From the NCBI RefSeq assembly GCF_014397245.1, contig NZ_JACLHY010000025.1:1-64000 (forward strand): a DNA stretch of 64,000 bases, written 5' to 3'. The notes under the pieces were generated by a model. The model did not search any database and had not been told where the DNA came from. It saw only the letters and a program-made list of their open reading frames with translations. Position 1 is the stretch's first letter; the number at the start of each line of letters is the position of its first letter. This document shows positions 53,078-62,769 of this stretch, piece by piece. Made by a program: the position numbers and the translations under genes. Origin of the DNA: Arenibacter arenosicollis (GTDB taxonomy: Bacteria > Bacteroidota > Bacteroidia > Flavobacteriales > Flavobacteriaceae).

Positions 53078-55000
53078 ATGAAAATTATCCTATCCATATT
53101 CGCATTATTAATATGTAATATCCATCTGGCACAAAATTCCAGAGCGGATGCGAACGAGTATTTTCAAAATTTAAATTTTACCGAGGCCATAAATCTTTAC
53201 CAGCAACTGGAAGCGAAAAAGAAAAAATCCAAACCTCTGTTCGTAGAGCGCTTGGCGGAAAGCTATTTCAGTATTAATGATTATACCAATGCTAAAATTT
53301 GGTACGAAAAATATTATACCCTTAAGGAGAAAAGAGTAGATGAAGTAACCTTTATCAGATACATACAAAGCCTAAAAGCCTGTGAGGAATATTCAGTGGC
53401 CAACAGTCTAATAAAGGAATATTACAACTATGATAAGCAAAAACTAGGTACCATCCTTGAGCAAGAAAAATATTTGGATAGCCTAATGGCCGAAGAACCC
53501 AAATACAACATTGCCAATTCAGAAATAAACTCGCCCCTTTCGGACTTCGCCCCCATGTACTACAAAGATGCCATTGTATTTTCCTCCAGTCGTGCTCCGG
53601 AGTTTTCCGAAGATGCCGAGTATTCTTGGAACAACCAACCGTATCTTTCCATTTTAGTGGCCGATAGGAACAAAACAACCGGGGAGCTTAGCGATGTACA
53701 AAAATTCCATCAGAATATTCAATCTTCCTTTCACGAAGGGACCTTGACCTATTCTTCGGATTATAAAACCGTTTATTTCACCCAAAATTATTTAAAGGGC
53801 AACGACTTACAGGTAAATCCAAAAGGGTTCTCCAATATGCAGATCTTACGGGGTGAGGTGGAAGGAGATTCCATTGTTAATGCAGTTTCCTTGAAATTCA
53901 ACAATCCCAAATACTCTTTCGGGCATCCGTTTTTAACCGAAGATGGGAAGCGACTATTCTTTGTTGCAAACATGTACGGAGGTTTTGGAGAAACAGATAT
54001 CTACTATGTGGATATTGATGAAGACGGAGACTTGGGCCCTGCCACCAACCTTGGACCTACCGTTAATACTTCGGGAAGGGAAATGTTTCCCTATGTTGCA
54101 GGAGAATACTTGTATTTTGCTTCGGACAGTCATTTTGGCCTGGGCGGATTGGATATTTTTAAATCTGAAATGGAATCGACCAATGCATATGGAATCCCAA
54201 AAAACATGGGAATGCCCATCAATAGCAATATGGATGATTTTGCCTTTATCATAAATGATTCGGAAAACACCGGCTACTTTTCATCCAACAGGGCCAATGG
54301 CAAAGGGGACGACGATATTTATTCTTTTAGTAAATCGGCCGAAATGATGATATATAAGGGCAATATATTGGATGATTTGTCCAAAGCTCCCATTCCGGGG
54401 GTGACTGTAAAAGTATACGACGAAAACAAACAGCTGGTTACAGAAGCCAGCACTGATGAGCAAGGTAATTTTGAAGTGGAGCTGTCCCCTAGCACCAATC
54501 ACATATTCGCCTTTTTAAAGCTGGAATACAAACAAGAAATAAAGACGGTGGACAATGCAGATTCCCCAGACCTTTTTAAAGACCTTAACAACACTACCTT
54601 AATTCCATTTTCAAGTTTCGTGGTCAACGAAGGTGGAGTAGAAAAAGTTAGGGTAAACCCTATATTTTTTAATCTGAACCGATTTAATATTACCTATAAA
54701 GCGGCGGCAGAGTTGGATAAGATAGTGAGCTTTATGAACGACTTTCCATCGGTAAAAATTAAGATAGAGGCGCATACAGATTCTAGGGCCTCGGATGAAT
54801 TTAATTTGCAACTTTCCGATAATAGGGCAAAATCTACCCTGGATTATCTTGTTTATATGGGCATAGACCCCTCACGAATTGAAAGTGCCATTGGCTATGG
54901 TGAGTCCCGCTTGATCAATAATTGTGCTAACGGAGTTCCCTGTAGCAATGAAGATCATTTGGCCAATAGACGTTGCGATTTTATAATTATTGGTAAATAA
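53078..55000 (+). CDS. OmpA-family protein with PD40 propeller and peptidoglycan-binding domain
   Basis: A 640-residue envelope protein: signal peptide (about 1-18), TPR-like helices (20-125), a PD40/WD40-like propeller (about 135-415), a carboxypeptidase-regulatory-like domain (about 425-500), and an OmpA C-terminal domain (about 525-640) with IEAHTDSRASDEFN, LSDNRAKS and NRRCDF. It links outer-membrane machinery to peptidoglycan and partners PorP/SprF proteins. The frame opens at 53042 within porP/sprF, but the signal peptide starts at ATG 53078. Confidence 0.92.
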   Translation: MKIILSIFALLICNIHLAQNSRADANEYFQNLNFTEAINLYQQLEAKKKKSKPLFVERLAESYFSINDYTNAKIWYEKYYTLKEKRVDEVTFIRYIQSLKACEEYSVANSLIKEYYNYDKQKLGTILEQEKYLDSLMAEEPKYNIANSEINSPLSDFAPMYYKDAIVFSSSRAPEFSEDAEYSWNNQPYLSILVADRNKTTGELSDVQKFHQNIQSSFHEGTLTYSSDYKTVYFTQNYLKGNDLQVNPKGFSNMQILRGEVEGDSIVNAVSLKFNNPKYSFGHPFLTEDGKRLFFVANMYGGFGETDIYYVDIDEDGDLGPATNLGPTVNTSGREMFPYVAGEYLYFASDSHFGLGGLDIFKSEMESTNAYGIPKNMGMPINSNMDDFAFIINDSENTGYFSSNRANGKGDDDIYSFSKSAEMMIYKGNILDDLSKAPIPGVTVKVYDENKQLVTEASTDEQGNFEVELSPSTNHIFAFLKLEYKQEIKTVDNADSPDLFKDLNNTTLIPFSSFVVNEGGVEKVRVNPIFFNLNRFNITYKAAAELDKIVSFMNDFPSVKIKIEAHTDSRASDEFNLQLSDNRAKSTLDYLVYMGIDPSRIESAIGYGESRLINNCANGVPCSNEDHLANRRCDFIIIGK

Positions 55001-55147
55001 CAGACAAAAAGTGTTAGTGTATTAGTGTTACCCATTGTCCTTATTGTAACCAAACTCCTGTCCAACAAGGGCGTTGGTCTAAATTAGTGGTAAAATTGAC
55101 CATTTATTTTTATATTAATACCTTATTGATATAAAGTCAGCTTTACT

Positions 55148-56143
55148 ATGGACATTATAGGTACCCTATATGATGAGGTCGTTGGATTTTTAGGCATAAA
55201 TCAGGCATTGGAATTATTGCAAGCTGGTGATTACAACGTTTTCTCCACTTATGACGGCGTGGTTTCTTTAATATACCCTTTAATTCCCCTGTTGTTAATA
55301 CTGGAATTTATTCTTGGGCTTGTATATAAAAAACCTAATACCAAAGTATATAAGGTAAATTTCCTTATCTATATCTTCAATAGGTTTATTGGCAGATTTA
55401 TTGCCATAGCCATGGTTACTTTTATCATTGGATGGCTACAGCCCCATGCCCTATTCCAGACCAAAATGACCTGGTATTGGTTTATTTACGGGTACATCGT
55501 TTGGGAATTTGGGCATTTTTTATACCACTATTGGGGTCATAAGGTCCGACTTTTTTGGTGTTTACACTCTACCCACCATGCTCCCGAACAAATGAACCTA
55601 TCCGTAACCCATGCCCATTTTTTTCTAGAGGCCCCTTATGCGGATGCCATTAGAACCACGGTCTGTATTTTACTGGGTGTGGAACCTGTATTGTTATTTT
55701 TAATCATGTTTATAGACGGTACCTACGGTGCCTTTATTCATGTGGGTGAAAATATGATGAAAGATGGCAGAATGGGCTTTTTGAATAAAATTATTTTAAC
55801 ACCATCGCACCATAGGGTCCATCATGCCAGAAATCCGTTATATATGGATACCAATTTCTGTAATTTGCTGAATATTTGGGACAAGGTCTTTGGAACCTAC
55901 CAGGATGAACAACAAGATATTGAAATAGAATATGGTATAACCCGTAAAATGGATAGCGGCAACTTTCTGGATGTTTATTTCGGCGAATTTGTGGCCTTGT
56001 TCAAAGATGTCGCCAAAGCGCCCGGTATAAAAAATAAACTCTTTTATATTATAATGCCTCCGGGTTGGAGCCATACCGGCGAACACCTGACCTCAAGATT
56101 GGTACGTGGAGCCTACCTAAAGGAACAGCTGGCTAAGGAGTAA
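55148..56143 (+). CDS. sterol desaturase / fatty acid hydroxylase superfamily protein (second copy)
   Basis: A 331-residue multi-helix membrane protein with di-iron histidines H127-x3-H131, H140-x2-H143-H144 and H221-H222-x2-H225-H226. About five hydrophobic segments (38-60, 70-100, 105-125, 165-195) fit the family. It is only distantly similar to the member at 13847-14803: shared features are the histidine spacing and the LxxxMPPGWSHTGEHL-like end (FGPPGWSPDG in the other). Substrate unknown. Its 3' end overlaps the convergent EEP gene by 11 bp. Confidence 0.9.
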   Translation: MDIIGTLYDEVVGFLGINQALELLQAGDYNVFSTYDGVVSLIYPLIPLLLILEFILGLVYKKPNTKVYKVNFLIYIFNRFIGRFIAIAMVTFIIGWLQPHALFQTKMTWYWFIYGYIVWEFGHFLYHYWGHKVRLFWCLHSTHHAPEQMNLSVTHAHFFLEAPYADAIRTTVCILLGVEPVLLFLIMFIDGTYGAFIHVGENMMKDGRMGFLNKIILTPSHHRVHHARNPLYMDTNFCNLLNIWDKVFGTYQDEQQDIEIEYGITRKMDSGNFLDVYFGEFVALFKDVAKAPGIKNKLFYIIMPPGWSHTGEHLTSRLVRGAYLKEQLAKE

Positions 56144-56921
56144 ATACCAGGGTGGCAATTACGATACAATGATCGCTGGCGTAATTTTCACAAAACACTT
56201 CATAATCCAATACCTGCCATTTTTCAGTTTGATTGAACATAATATGATCAATGCAGATATTAGGTCCGGTTGCAGGGAAAGTGCCTTTCCAAGCATTGCT
56301 ATGCTTGGGCTTCATAAATTTTTCGGAAAGAATAGCCATAGTCTTACTATTGGGGACAGCGTTCAGATCGCCCACCAATAGAGTGGGATATTCGGTATCA
56401 CCCAAGCTTTTAACGATAGCCTTGGCCTGCATTACTTTATCGGTCTCATCCTTCAAGTGATCCAAATGAGTACCAACAAACTGAATGGTATTACCGTTTT
56501 TGGTTTTGACACGGGTTACCAAAGCTGCCCTAGGTTCCGAATTCGGCAAATGGGGCAAAGCCAAGTTCTCACTGGCAATAAAAGAGTATTTGGATAGTAC
56601 CGCCTCTCCATACTCCCCTCCATCATAATACATGGCGCGGGCAAATAGCGAAGCCATTTTTGTCCGAATCCCCAATTCCGTGGGCAGATCGTAGTTTTTT
56701 GCCCTTTTCGTCTTAAAATCGACCTCCTGCAAGGCCACCAGATCGGGTTGGTAATGATTTATAACTCCTGCCAGGGTATCCAGATTGAAATCGTTCTTGG
56801 TAGTAGCCCCATGGAGAATGTTAAAACTCATCACTCTCAGGGTATCGGCCTGCGCAAGACTAGAAAAAGAAGTACCTGCCAACAGGGCAAACAGAAATAA
56901 TTTTAAGGTCATTGATTTCAT
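56133..56921 (-). CDS. secreted endonuclease/exonuclease/phosphatase (EEP) family protein
   Basis: A 262-residue exported hydrolase: signal peptide (about 1-25), then RVMSFNILHG, ALQEVDFKTKR (metal Glu), GTHLDH, LLVGDLNAVPNS and YASDHCIVIA (catalytic Asp-His), the complete EEP/DNase I fold set. Substrate may be a phosphodiester, inositol phosphate or sphingomyelin-like lipid. It follows glmM on the same strand, but a terminator lies between. Confidence 0.9.
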   Translation of the reverse strand: MKSMTLKLFLFALLAGTSFSSLAQADTLRVMSFNILHGATTKNDFNLDTLAGVINHYQPDLVALQEVDFKTKRAKNYDLPTELGIRTKMASLFARAMYYDGGEYGEAVLSKYSFIASENLALPHLPNSEPRAALVTRVKTKNGNTIQFVGTHLDHLKDETDKVMQAKAIVKSLGDTEYPTLLVGDLNAVPNSKTMAILSEKFMKPKHSNAWKGTFPATGPNICIDHIMFNQTEKWQVLDYEVFCENYASDHCIVIATLVFTP

Positions 56922-56930
56922 ATATCCAAT

Positions 56931-56965
56931 AAAAAATTAGGGCCGGATTTAAGTACCCCGACCCT
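56931..56965 (-). terminator. terminator of glmM
   Basis: Minus-strand stem AGGGTCGG (56958-56965) / CCGGCCCT (56939-56946), eight pairs including one G-U, followed by AATTTTTTATT. Confidence 0.65.
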
Positions 56966-56980
56966 TATTCAACTATGATC

Positions 56981-58369
56981 TTAGATTCCGGCTACCGCCT
57001 TTATCTCGCCAATAATTCGATCCGCCAAACCATCCGCTTCGTCCTGACTTTTGGCCTCTGTATAAATTCTGATGATAGGTTCCGTATTGGATTTACGTAA
57101 GTGCACCCAATTCTCCGGAAAATCGATCTTTACACCATCAATGGTAGATATTTCCTCATTTTTATATTTCTCTGCCATAGTTACCAGAATACCGTCCACA
57201 TCCAAACCGGGTGTAAGTTCTATCTTCTTTTTACTCATAAAATAACTAGGGTAACTGGCTCTCAACTCACTTACGGTTCCTCCCCTTTCTGCCATCAACA
57301 TTAAAAACAAGGCCGTTCCCACCAAGGAATCCCTGCCATAATGGCTTTCAGGGTAAATAATACCTCCATTGCCCTCGCCACCAATAATGGCCTTATTAGC
57401 CTTCATTTTGGTCACTACATTTACCTCACCTACGGCTGAAGCTTCATAGGTACCCCCATGTTTTTCAGAAATATCCCTTAAGGCTCTGGATGATGATAGG
57501 TTGGAAACAGTGTTTCCCTTTGTTTTTCCCAACACATAATCGGCACAGGCCACCAATGTATATTCCTCCCCGAACATTTCACCTTCATTGGTAATAAATG
57601 CCAAACGATCTACATCCGGATCTACTACAATTCCGAAGTCCGCCTTTTCCTTTACAACCAACTCACAGATATCACCCAAGTGCTCCTTTAGAGGTTCCGG
57701 GTTATGAGGAAAATGTCCTGTTGGGTCACAGTACAACTCAACTACTTCTACACCCAATTCTTTTAAAAGTTTTGGGATCGCGATACCACCTGTAGAGTTA
57801 ACACCGTCTACCACTACCTTAAACTTGGCAGCTCTAATAACATCGGCATCTACCAAGGATAGATCCAAAACCTCATCTATATGGATATCTATATAAGAAT
57901 CATTTTTAATTATGGTTCCCAAGTGGTCCACTTCAGAGAAATTAAACGCCTCTTTTTCTGCTATTTCCAATATTTTTGCTCCCTGGGCAGCATCCAGGAA
58001 CTCCCCTTTTTCATTTAAAAGCTTTAGGGCGTTCCATTGTTTTGGGTTATGACTTGCCGTTAGTATAATACCTCCATCTGCCTTTTCCAAAGGAACCGCA
58101 ATTTCCACGGTGGGTGTGGTAGACAGGTTTAAATCAATTACGTCTATTCCCAATCCTACAAGGGTGGATACAACCAAATTTTGGATCATTTCCCCGGAAA
58201 TGCGCGCATCACGGCCAATGACTACGGTTAATTTTTCCTTTTTAGAATATTCTTTTAACCAAACACCATAGGCGGCCGCAAATTTCACTGCATCAATAGG
58301 AGTTAGATTGTCTCCTGGCTTACCTCCAATGGTACCTCGTATTCCCGAAATAGATTTTATTAAAGTCAT
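56981..58369 (-). CDS. glmM: phosphoglucosamine mutase
   Basis: A 462-residue alpha-D-phosphohexomutase converting glucosamine-6-P to glucosamine-1-P for peptidoglycan and LPS. Phospho-serine S106 is in TASHNPKQWNALK, the metal loop reads VDPDVDRLAF, the sugar loop GEGNGGIIYP, and the phosphate loop RKSNTEPIIRIY. The GEGNGG wording and length favour GlmM over phosphomannomutase, with some doubt because family members overlap. An exact -7 box lies 21 bases upstream. Confidence 0.9.
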   Translation of the reverse strand: MTLIKSISGIRGTIGGKPGDNLTPIDAVKFAAAYGVWLKEYSKKEKLTVVIGRDARISGEMIQNLVVSTLVGLGIDVIDLNLSTTPTVEIAVPLEKADGGIILTASHNPKQWNALKLLNEKGEFLDAAQGAKILEIAEKEAFNFSEVDHLGTIIKNDSYIDIHIDEVLDLSLVDADVIRAAKFKVVVDGVNSTGGIAIPKLLKELGVEVVELYCDPTGHFPHNPEPLKEHLGDICELVVKEKADFGIVVDPDVDRLAFITNEGEMFGEEYTLVACADYVLGKTKGNTVSNLSSSRALRDISEKHGGTYEASAVGEVNVVTKMKANKAIIGGEGNGGIIYPESHYGRDSLVGTALFLMLMAERGGTVSELRASYPSYFMSKKKIELTPGLDVDGILVTMAEKYKNEEISTIDGVKIDFPENWVHLRKSNTEPIIRIYTEAKSQDEADGLADRIIGEIKAVAGI

Positions 58370-58389
58370 AATTTATTTATAAATTTTTA

Positions 58390-58397
58390 CAAATATA
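58390..58397 (-). promoter_or_regulatory. -7 promoter box of glmM
   Basis: TATATTTG on the minus strand matches TAnnTTTG; leader about 16 nt to the ATG. Confidence 0.5.
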
Positions 58398-58465
58398 AAA
58401 GGTTAGGTTTAAATCCTACGCTGCTAAGTTGTAAATTCGAACTTAATAAACTTCAACCGAGGTCA

Positions 58466-59080
58466 ATGAATTTTTTAGCACATATTTACCTCTCCTTTGG
58501 GGATAATGAACTCACTATCGGGAATTTTATAGCGGACAGTATTCGGGGCAATAAATATCATTACCTCCCGGAAAGGGTTCAAACTGGAATACTTTTGCAC
58601 CGGGCCATAGACACGTATACGGATTCGCATCCTACGGTAAGGCAGAGCACCAAACGATTACACGAGAATTATAGTCATTACAGTGGGGTGATCGTAGATA
58701 TTTTTTACGATCATTTTCTGGCCAAAAATTGGAAAGATTATTCTGAGGTGCCCTTGAAACATTATGTGAATGATTTTTACCAATTATTGGATAAAAACTA
58801 CGAAATACTCCCCCTGGGTGTTAAACGTATGATGCCTTATATGATATCGGATAATTGGATTTATAATTATTCCAAAATGGAAGGGATTTCGAGGGTTTTG
58901 CATGGCATAAACAGAAGGACCAAAAATAAATCCAAAATGAATTTTGCCATATTGGACCTGGAGGAACATTATTCGGTATTTGAAGAAGAATTCAGTTTAT
59001 TCTTCGATGATTTGATCACTTATGTCAAAAACATTGAAATTGAGAATTCCAATCCCTTCATTGTCAAGGGACAACCATGA
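58466..59080 (+). CDS. acyl carrier protein phosphodiesterase-like (AcpH/DUF479)
   Basis: A 204-residue helical protein of the AcpH family: MNFLAHIYLSFGDNELTIGNFIADSIRG at the start, then GILLHRAIDTYTDSHP and VDIFYDHFLAKNW, all with the family's conserved His and Asp (HD-like metal site). AcpH removes the phosphopantetheine arm from ACP. It is divergent from glmM across 96 bp. Good family match; enzymatic role inferred from homology. Confidence 0.88.
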   Translation: MNFLAHIYLSFGDNELTIGNFIADSIRGNKYHYLPERVQTGILLHRAIDTYTDSHPTVRQSTKRLHENYSHYSGVIVDIFYDHFLAKNWKDYSEVPLKHYVNDFYQLLDKNYEILPLGVKRMMPYMISDNWIYNYSKMEGISRVLHGINRRTKNKSKMNFAILDLEEHYSVFEEEFSLFFDDLITYVKNIEIENSNPFIVKGQP

Positions 59081-59270
59081 TTTTTTTCATCTAAAAATGA
59101 TATTAAATTACAGTAAATAAGTACCTTTAATCACCATTCCCATATTTGGGAATTCTCCCCATATATTTATAAGTTCCCTTTAAATACATTTCCCCTCACA
59201 GTTAGTCCTCTTAACATTGTGCAAACAATGGTGTGTTTTAATTTAAAACTTTATTTAAAAAACAATAACT

Positions 59271-60113
59271 ATGAGATTTAAACATGTGAACTACATTGGA
59301 GTGGGATTGATCTTTCTCCTAATGCTTCTGGGCTGTAGTCCGGAGTCAACAATCGACGATAATCTGGAACCTGTCACTGGCAAGGCCCTTTTAAAATCGA
59401 ACACTTTCTATGGTCCCCAAATATCCTTGGGGAAAGGTCATGTACGGTCATGGATAAGGATTGCAAAAGATGGCACTCCAGAAGAATTGGGCGTTGAAAT
59501 GAGTACCAAAGCGTTATCAGGTTTGCCTTCCGGCCCGGACCATACCTCTTTAGTGCTGCCACTTCACAAGAAAGCAAAAGAAAACACTCCTTTTGATCAT
59601 ATCTTTTTTAATTGGAATCCAGATGGCCATGAACCACCTGGCGCTTTTGATGTTCCACATTTTGATGTTCATTTTGTCATGGTTTCAGTAGCAGAAAGGG
59701 AAGCGATCCCCTCCTGGTCACCAGAAACAGATCAATTGTTTAACACCTATCCACCTGCCGGTTATTTACCCGAGGAATATATTACCCCGCCAGGAGCTGG
59801 AACAGCGGAACCAATGATGGGGAAACATTGGTTGCCCATGTCCATTTTTTCCGGCCCAGGGGTCATAGATCCCAACTATATATTTCAAAATATCCTTTTG
59901 TATGGTTCTTATAACGGGAAGGTATTATTTATAGAACCAATGGACACTCTGGAGTTTTTAAATAGCATGGCTTCCTTTAGTAGTGATTTTCCTTTACCTG
60001 ACAAATATGAGCATACCTCCTATTATCCCACCACCTATAATATATTTGCCGATTCCAAACATGGCAGGCACTATATTTCTTTGAGTAATTTTGAACCTCG
60101 TGATGCCGATTAA
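59271..60113 (+). CDS. lipoprotein resembling the DUF5602 (TTHB210-like) family
   Basis: A 280-residue lipoprotein with lipobox LLGC (C22). The mature part has FYGPQISLGKGHVRSWI, a central HIFFNWNPDGHEPPGAFDVPHFDVHF segment described here by its ends (N-W-N, then H-E-P-P, then P-H-F-D-x-H-F), and a C-terminal beta part. The His/Asp cluster resembles a metal site, but no enzyme activity is known to me. It stands alone, with a hairpin terminator after the stop and a 190-bp promoter region before it without an exact -7 box. Confidence 0.75.
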   Translation: MRFKHVNYIGVGLIFLLMLLGCSPESTIDDNLEPVTGKALLKSNTFYGPQISLGKGHVRSWIRIAKDGTPEELGVEMSTKALSGLPSGPDHTSLVLPLHKKAKENTPFDHIFFNWNPDGHEPPGAFDVPHFDVHFVMVSVAEREAIPSWSPETDQLFNTYPPAGYLPEEYITPPGAGTAEPMMGKHWLPMSIFSGPGVIDPNYIFQNILLYGSYNGKVLFIEPMDTLEFLNSMASFSSDFPLPDKYEHTSYYPTTYNIFADSKHGRHYISLSNFEPRDAD

Positions 60114-60118
60114 TCCAC

Positions 60119-60143
60119 AAGGCGGTCATTTCTCTGGCCGCCT
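60119..60143 (+). terminator. terminator of the DUF5602-like gene
   Basis: AAGGCGG / CCGCCTT, a perfect 7-bp GC-rich stem with an 11-nt loop, starting two bases after the stop codon's neighbour sequence; only a short T-run (TTT) follows. Confidence 0.65.
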
Positions 60144-60301
60144 TTAACTTATTCTTATTTTAGCAATCCCTTAGTAAATTAATTATATTATTGTCCGAAT
60201 TTTCCAATGGATTAATCATTATCGATAATTATCTTTTCAATTATATCATATAATTTATATTTTATTGGAATATGCCTATCTTTTTGAAAAAATAATAGTC
60301 T

Positions 60302-61990
60302 ATGATCCGCATCATTGGTTTCCTATTTGGAATAATCCTATTCATCAATTGCAAGAATACAGCCCCTCCCACTGCCACGGGATTGGTTACCGAAAAGGCC
60401 ATGGTAGTTTCTGCCCGCGTAGAAGCTTCCAAAATTGGCTCGGATATCATTCAAAAGGGGGGTAATGTCTTCGATGCCATGGTCGCCACGGAATTGGCCC
60501 TTGCCGTAGCTTATCCCTATGCCGGTAATATTGGTGGAGGGGGATTTATGGTATACCGAATGGCCAATGGGGAAATAGGAGGCTTGGACTATCGTGAAAA
60601 AGCGCCTTTGGCCGCACATAAGGATATGTATCTGGATTCCTTAGGAAATGTAATCCCAGACAAAAGTACTTTAGGAGCAACCGCCGTAGGAGTTCCTGGC
60701 ACGGTGGCAGGGGTTATGGCAGTCCACGAAAAATTTGGTTCCCTACCCCTTAAAGAAATACTGGCACCAGTGATACGACTAGCCGAAAAGGGAGTTATTG
60801 TAACCGAAAAACAAGCCAAGCGATTGGACGACTATCGTGACATTTTTATTAAAGTGAATAGCGACACTACTTTTTTTGCAACAGTATATAAACAAGGGGA
60901 TTCCATAAAATACCCAGCATTGGCCAAAACGCTTCAAAAAATTTCAGAACAGGGTAAAGATGGATTTTACAAAGGGGATGTTGCGGAAAAATTAGCGAAT
61001 TTCATCCAGGCCAAGGGAGGTTATGTCACTATGGAAGACCTTGAAAAATATGAGGCCAAATGGAGGTCTCCCATTAGCTTTAACTATAGGGACCTTAAAA
61101 TTATATCCATGAGTCCCCCCAGCAGCGGCGGGTTTACGATCAATCAAATTTTTAAGATGATGGAACCATATGACGTATCGTCCTTTGGGCATAACTCTGT
61201 TAAATCCATTCAATTGTTTATCGAGGCGGCGCGTAGGGCATATGCTGATAGAAATTATTTTCTCGGCGACCCGGATTATGTAGAAATTCCTCTGAATGAA
61301 CTTTTGTCAGAACAATATCTTAAAGAAAGAATGCAAAATTTCTCTTTTGATAAGGCTACCAAATCCTCGGCGGTATCCCATGGAGCCGTTCAGATTGTAG
61401 AAAGCGATCAAACCACCCACTACTCCATTGTAGATTCATTTGGGAACGCCATTGCGGCCACAACTACTATCAATGGTGGCTTTGGTTCCAAACTGTACTC
61501 TGATGAACTCGGTTTCTTTCTTAACAATGAAATGGACGATTTTAGCGCAAAACCTGGGGTTCCCAATATGTTTGGACTTGTGGGTGCCGAAGCTAATAGC
61601 ATAGCTGCAGAAAAGCGCATGTTGAGTAGTATGACACCTACCATTGTAGAAAAGGATGGAAAACTATGGATGGTGGTTGGCTCCCCAGGCGGTTCCACCA
61701 TTATCACGGCTGTGGCACAGACGATTCTCAATTGCTACGAATTTAATATGAGTATGCAGGATGCGGTTAACACTCCCCGCTTTCACCATCAATGGCTACC
61801 CGATGCCATCATTTTTGAACCGGACGGATTCCCTGCCAGTTTAGTGACCGACCTTAAGAACAAAGGGTATATTATCAATGAAGAAAATACCCCGGTTATA
61901 GGTAAAGTAGATGCCATTAAGGTTTTGCCCAACGGAAAACTGGAGGGGGGCGCCGATAAACGCGGGGATGATACCGCTGTTGGATTTTAG
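60302..61990 (+). CDS. ggt: gamma-glutamyltransferase
   Basis: A 562-residue exported N-terminal nucleophile hydrolase that breaks gamma-glutamyl bonds, as in glutathione. Lipobox-like FINC (C17) suggests a lipoprotein. The autocleavage and nucleophile site is T371 in DQTTHYSIVD; upstream features include MVSARVEASKIGSDI, GNIGGGGFMVYR and DYREKAPLAA; GSPGGSTIIT is near the C-terminus. Standing alone, followed 72 bp later by an unknown gene. Confident family call. Confidence 0.94.
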   Translation: MIRIIGFLFGIILFINCKNTAPPTATGLVTEKAMVVSARVEASKIGSDIIQKGGNVFDAMVATELALAVAYPYAGNIGGGGFMVYRMANGEIGGLDYREKAPLAAHKDMYLDSLGNVIPDKSTLGATAVGVPGTVAGVMAVHEKFGSLPLKEILAPVIRLAEKGVIVTEKQAKRLDDYRDIFIKVNSDTTFFATVYKQGDSIKYPALAKTLQKISEQGKDGFYKGDVAEKLANFIQAKGGYVTMEDLEKYEAKWRSPISFNYRDLKIISMSPPSSGGFTINQIFKMMEPYDVSSFGHNSVKSIQLFIEAARRAYADRNYFLGDPDYVEIPLNELLSEQYLKERMQNFSFDKATKSSAVSHGAVQIVESDQTTHYSIVDSFGNAIAATTTINGGFGSKLYSDELGFFLNNEMDDFSAKPGVPNMFGLVGAEANSIAAEKRMLSSMTPTIVEKDGKLWMVVGSPGGSTIITAVAQTILNCYEFNMSMQDAVNTPRFHHQWLPDAIIFEPDGFPASLVTDLKNKGYIINEENTPVIGKVDAIKVLPNGKLEGGADKRGDDTAVGF

Positions 61991-62062
61991 TGTAAAATGG
62001 ACTAGGGTTATTTAAAGATTATAATCACGACGTAGACTATCCATCCAAAATAAAGATAAAAA

Positions 62063-62767
62063 GTGCTGAAAAAATTAGGTAAAATATTACTTGGAACATT
62101 AGTGCTCTTGTTCATCTTTGGTGGTATTCTCTTTGCTATTTATAATGAAGCTAGGCCCCTAGGCGTAAATAGCGATAAGGCGCACATTTTGGCCCTAAAA
62201 ATGTTGGATGCCCTCAATGATGACGCCTATAAGGAAACCCGTTTCCTGGAATGGTCTTTTGCCAATGGAAAACACCAATATCGTTGGGATAAGGAAGCCA
62301 ATACCGTATATGTAACTTGGAGTAATTATCAAGTACATCTCGATTTAAACGAATCCACAAAAAGTTCAGTTTCGAAAGATAAAATTAGTATTAGCGGTGC
62401 TGAAAAACAGAGGCTCATTAAAAAAGCCATTTCTTTTTTCAACAATGATTCCTTTTGGCTGGTTGCCCCATTTAAAATTTTTGACCCCGGCACAGAAAGG
62501 AGTATTGTACTCCTGGAAGACGGTACCCAAGGCCTGTTGGTAACCTATACTTCGGGCGGGAGCACTCCAGGGGATTCCTATTTATGGAAATTACAGCCCA
62601 ATGGCTTCCCTATCAGTTTTAAGATGTGGGTGAGTATTATCCCTATTGGTGGCATTGAAGCCAGTTGGGACGACTGGCAAGTAACGGAAAGTGGTGCCTT
62701 TCTGCCCAGCCAACATAGCATTGGTCCTATAACCTTGGATTTGGGGGATGTAAGGGGGTATAAGTGA
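62063..62767 (+). CDS. membrane-anchored protein of unknown function
   Basis: A 234-residue protein starting with GTG. One hydrophobic segment (about 8-28) acts as anchor or signal, and the rest is periplasmic beta-rich sequence with many aromatic residues (RFLEWSFANGKHQYRWDKE, TVYVTWSNYQVHLDLNE, SYLWKLQPNGFPISFKMWVS). It has no motif I recognise as catalytic. Homologues are probably annotated as hypothetical in related flavobacteria. It lies 72 bp after ggt and may share its transcript. Confidence 0.75.
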   Translation: MLKKLGKILLGTLVLLFIFGGILFAIYNEARPLGVNSDKAHILALKMLDALNDDAYKETRFLEWSFANGKHQYRWDKEANTVYVTWSNYQVHLDLNESTKSSVSKDKISISGAEKQRLIKKAISFFNNDSFWLVAPFKIFDPGTERSIVLLEDGTQGLLVTYTSGGSTPGDSYLWKLQPNGFPISFKMWVSIIPIGGIEASWDDWQVTESGAFLPSQHSIGPITLDLGDVRGYK

Positions 62768-62769
62768 TG

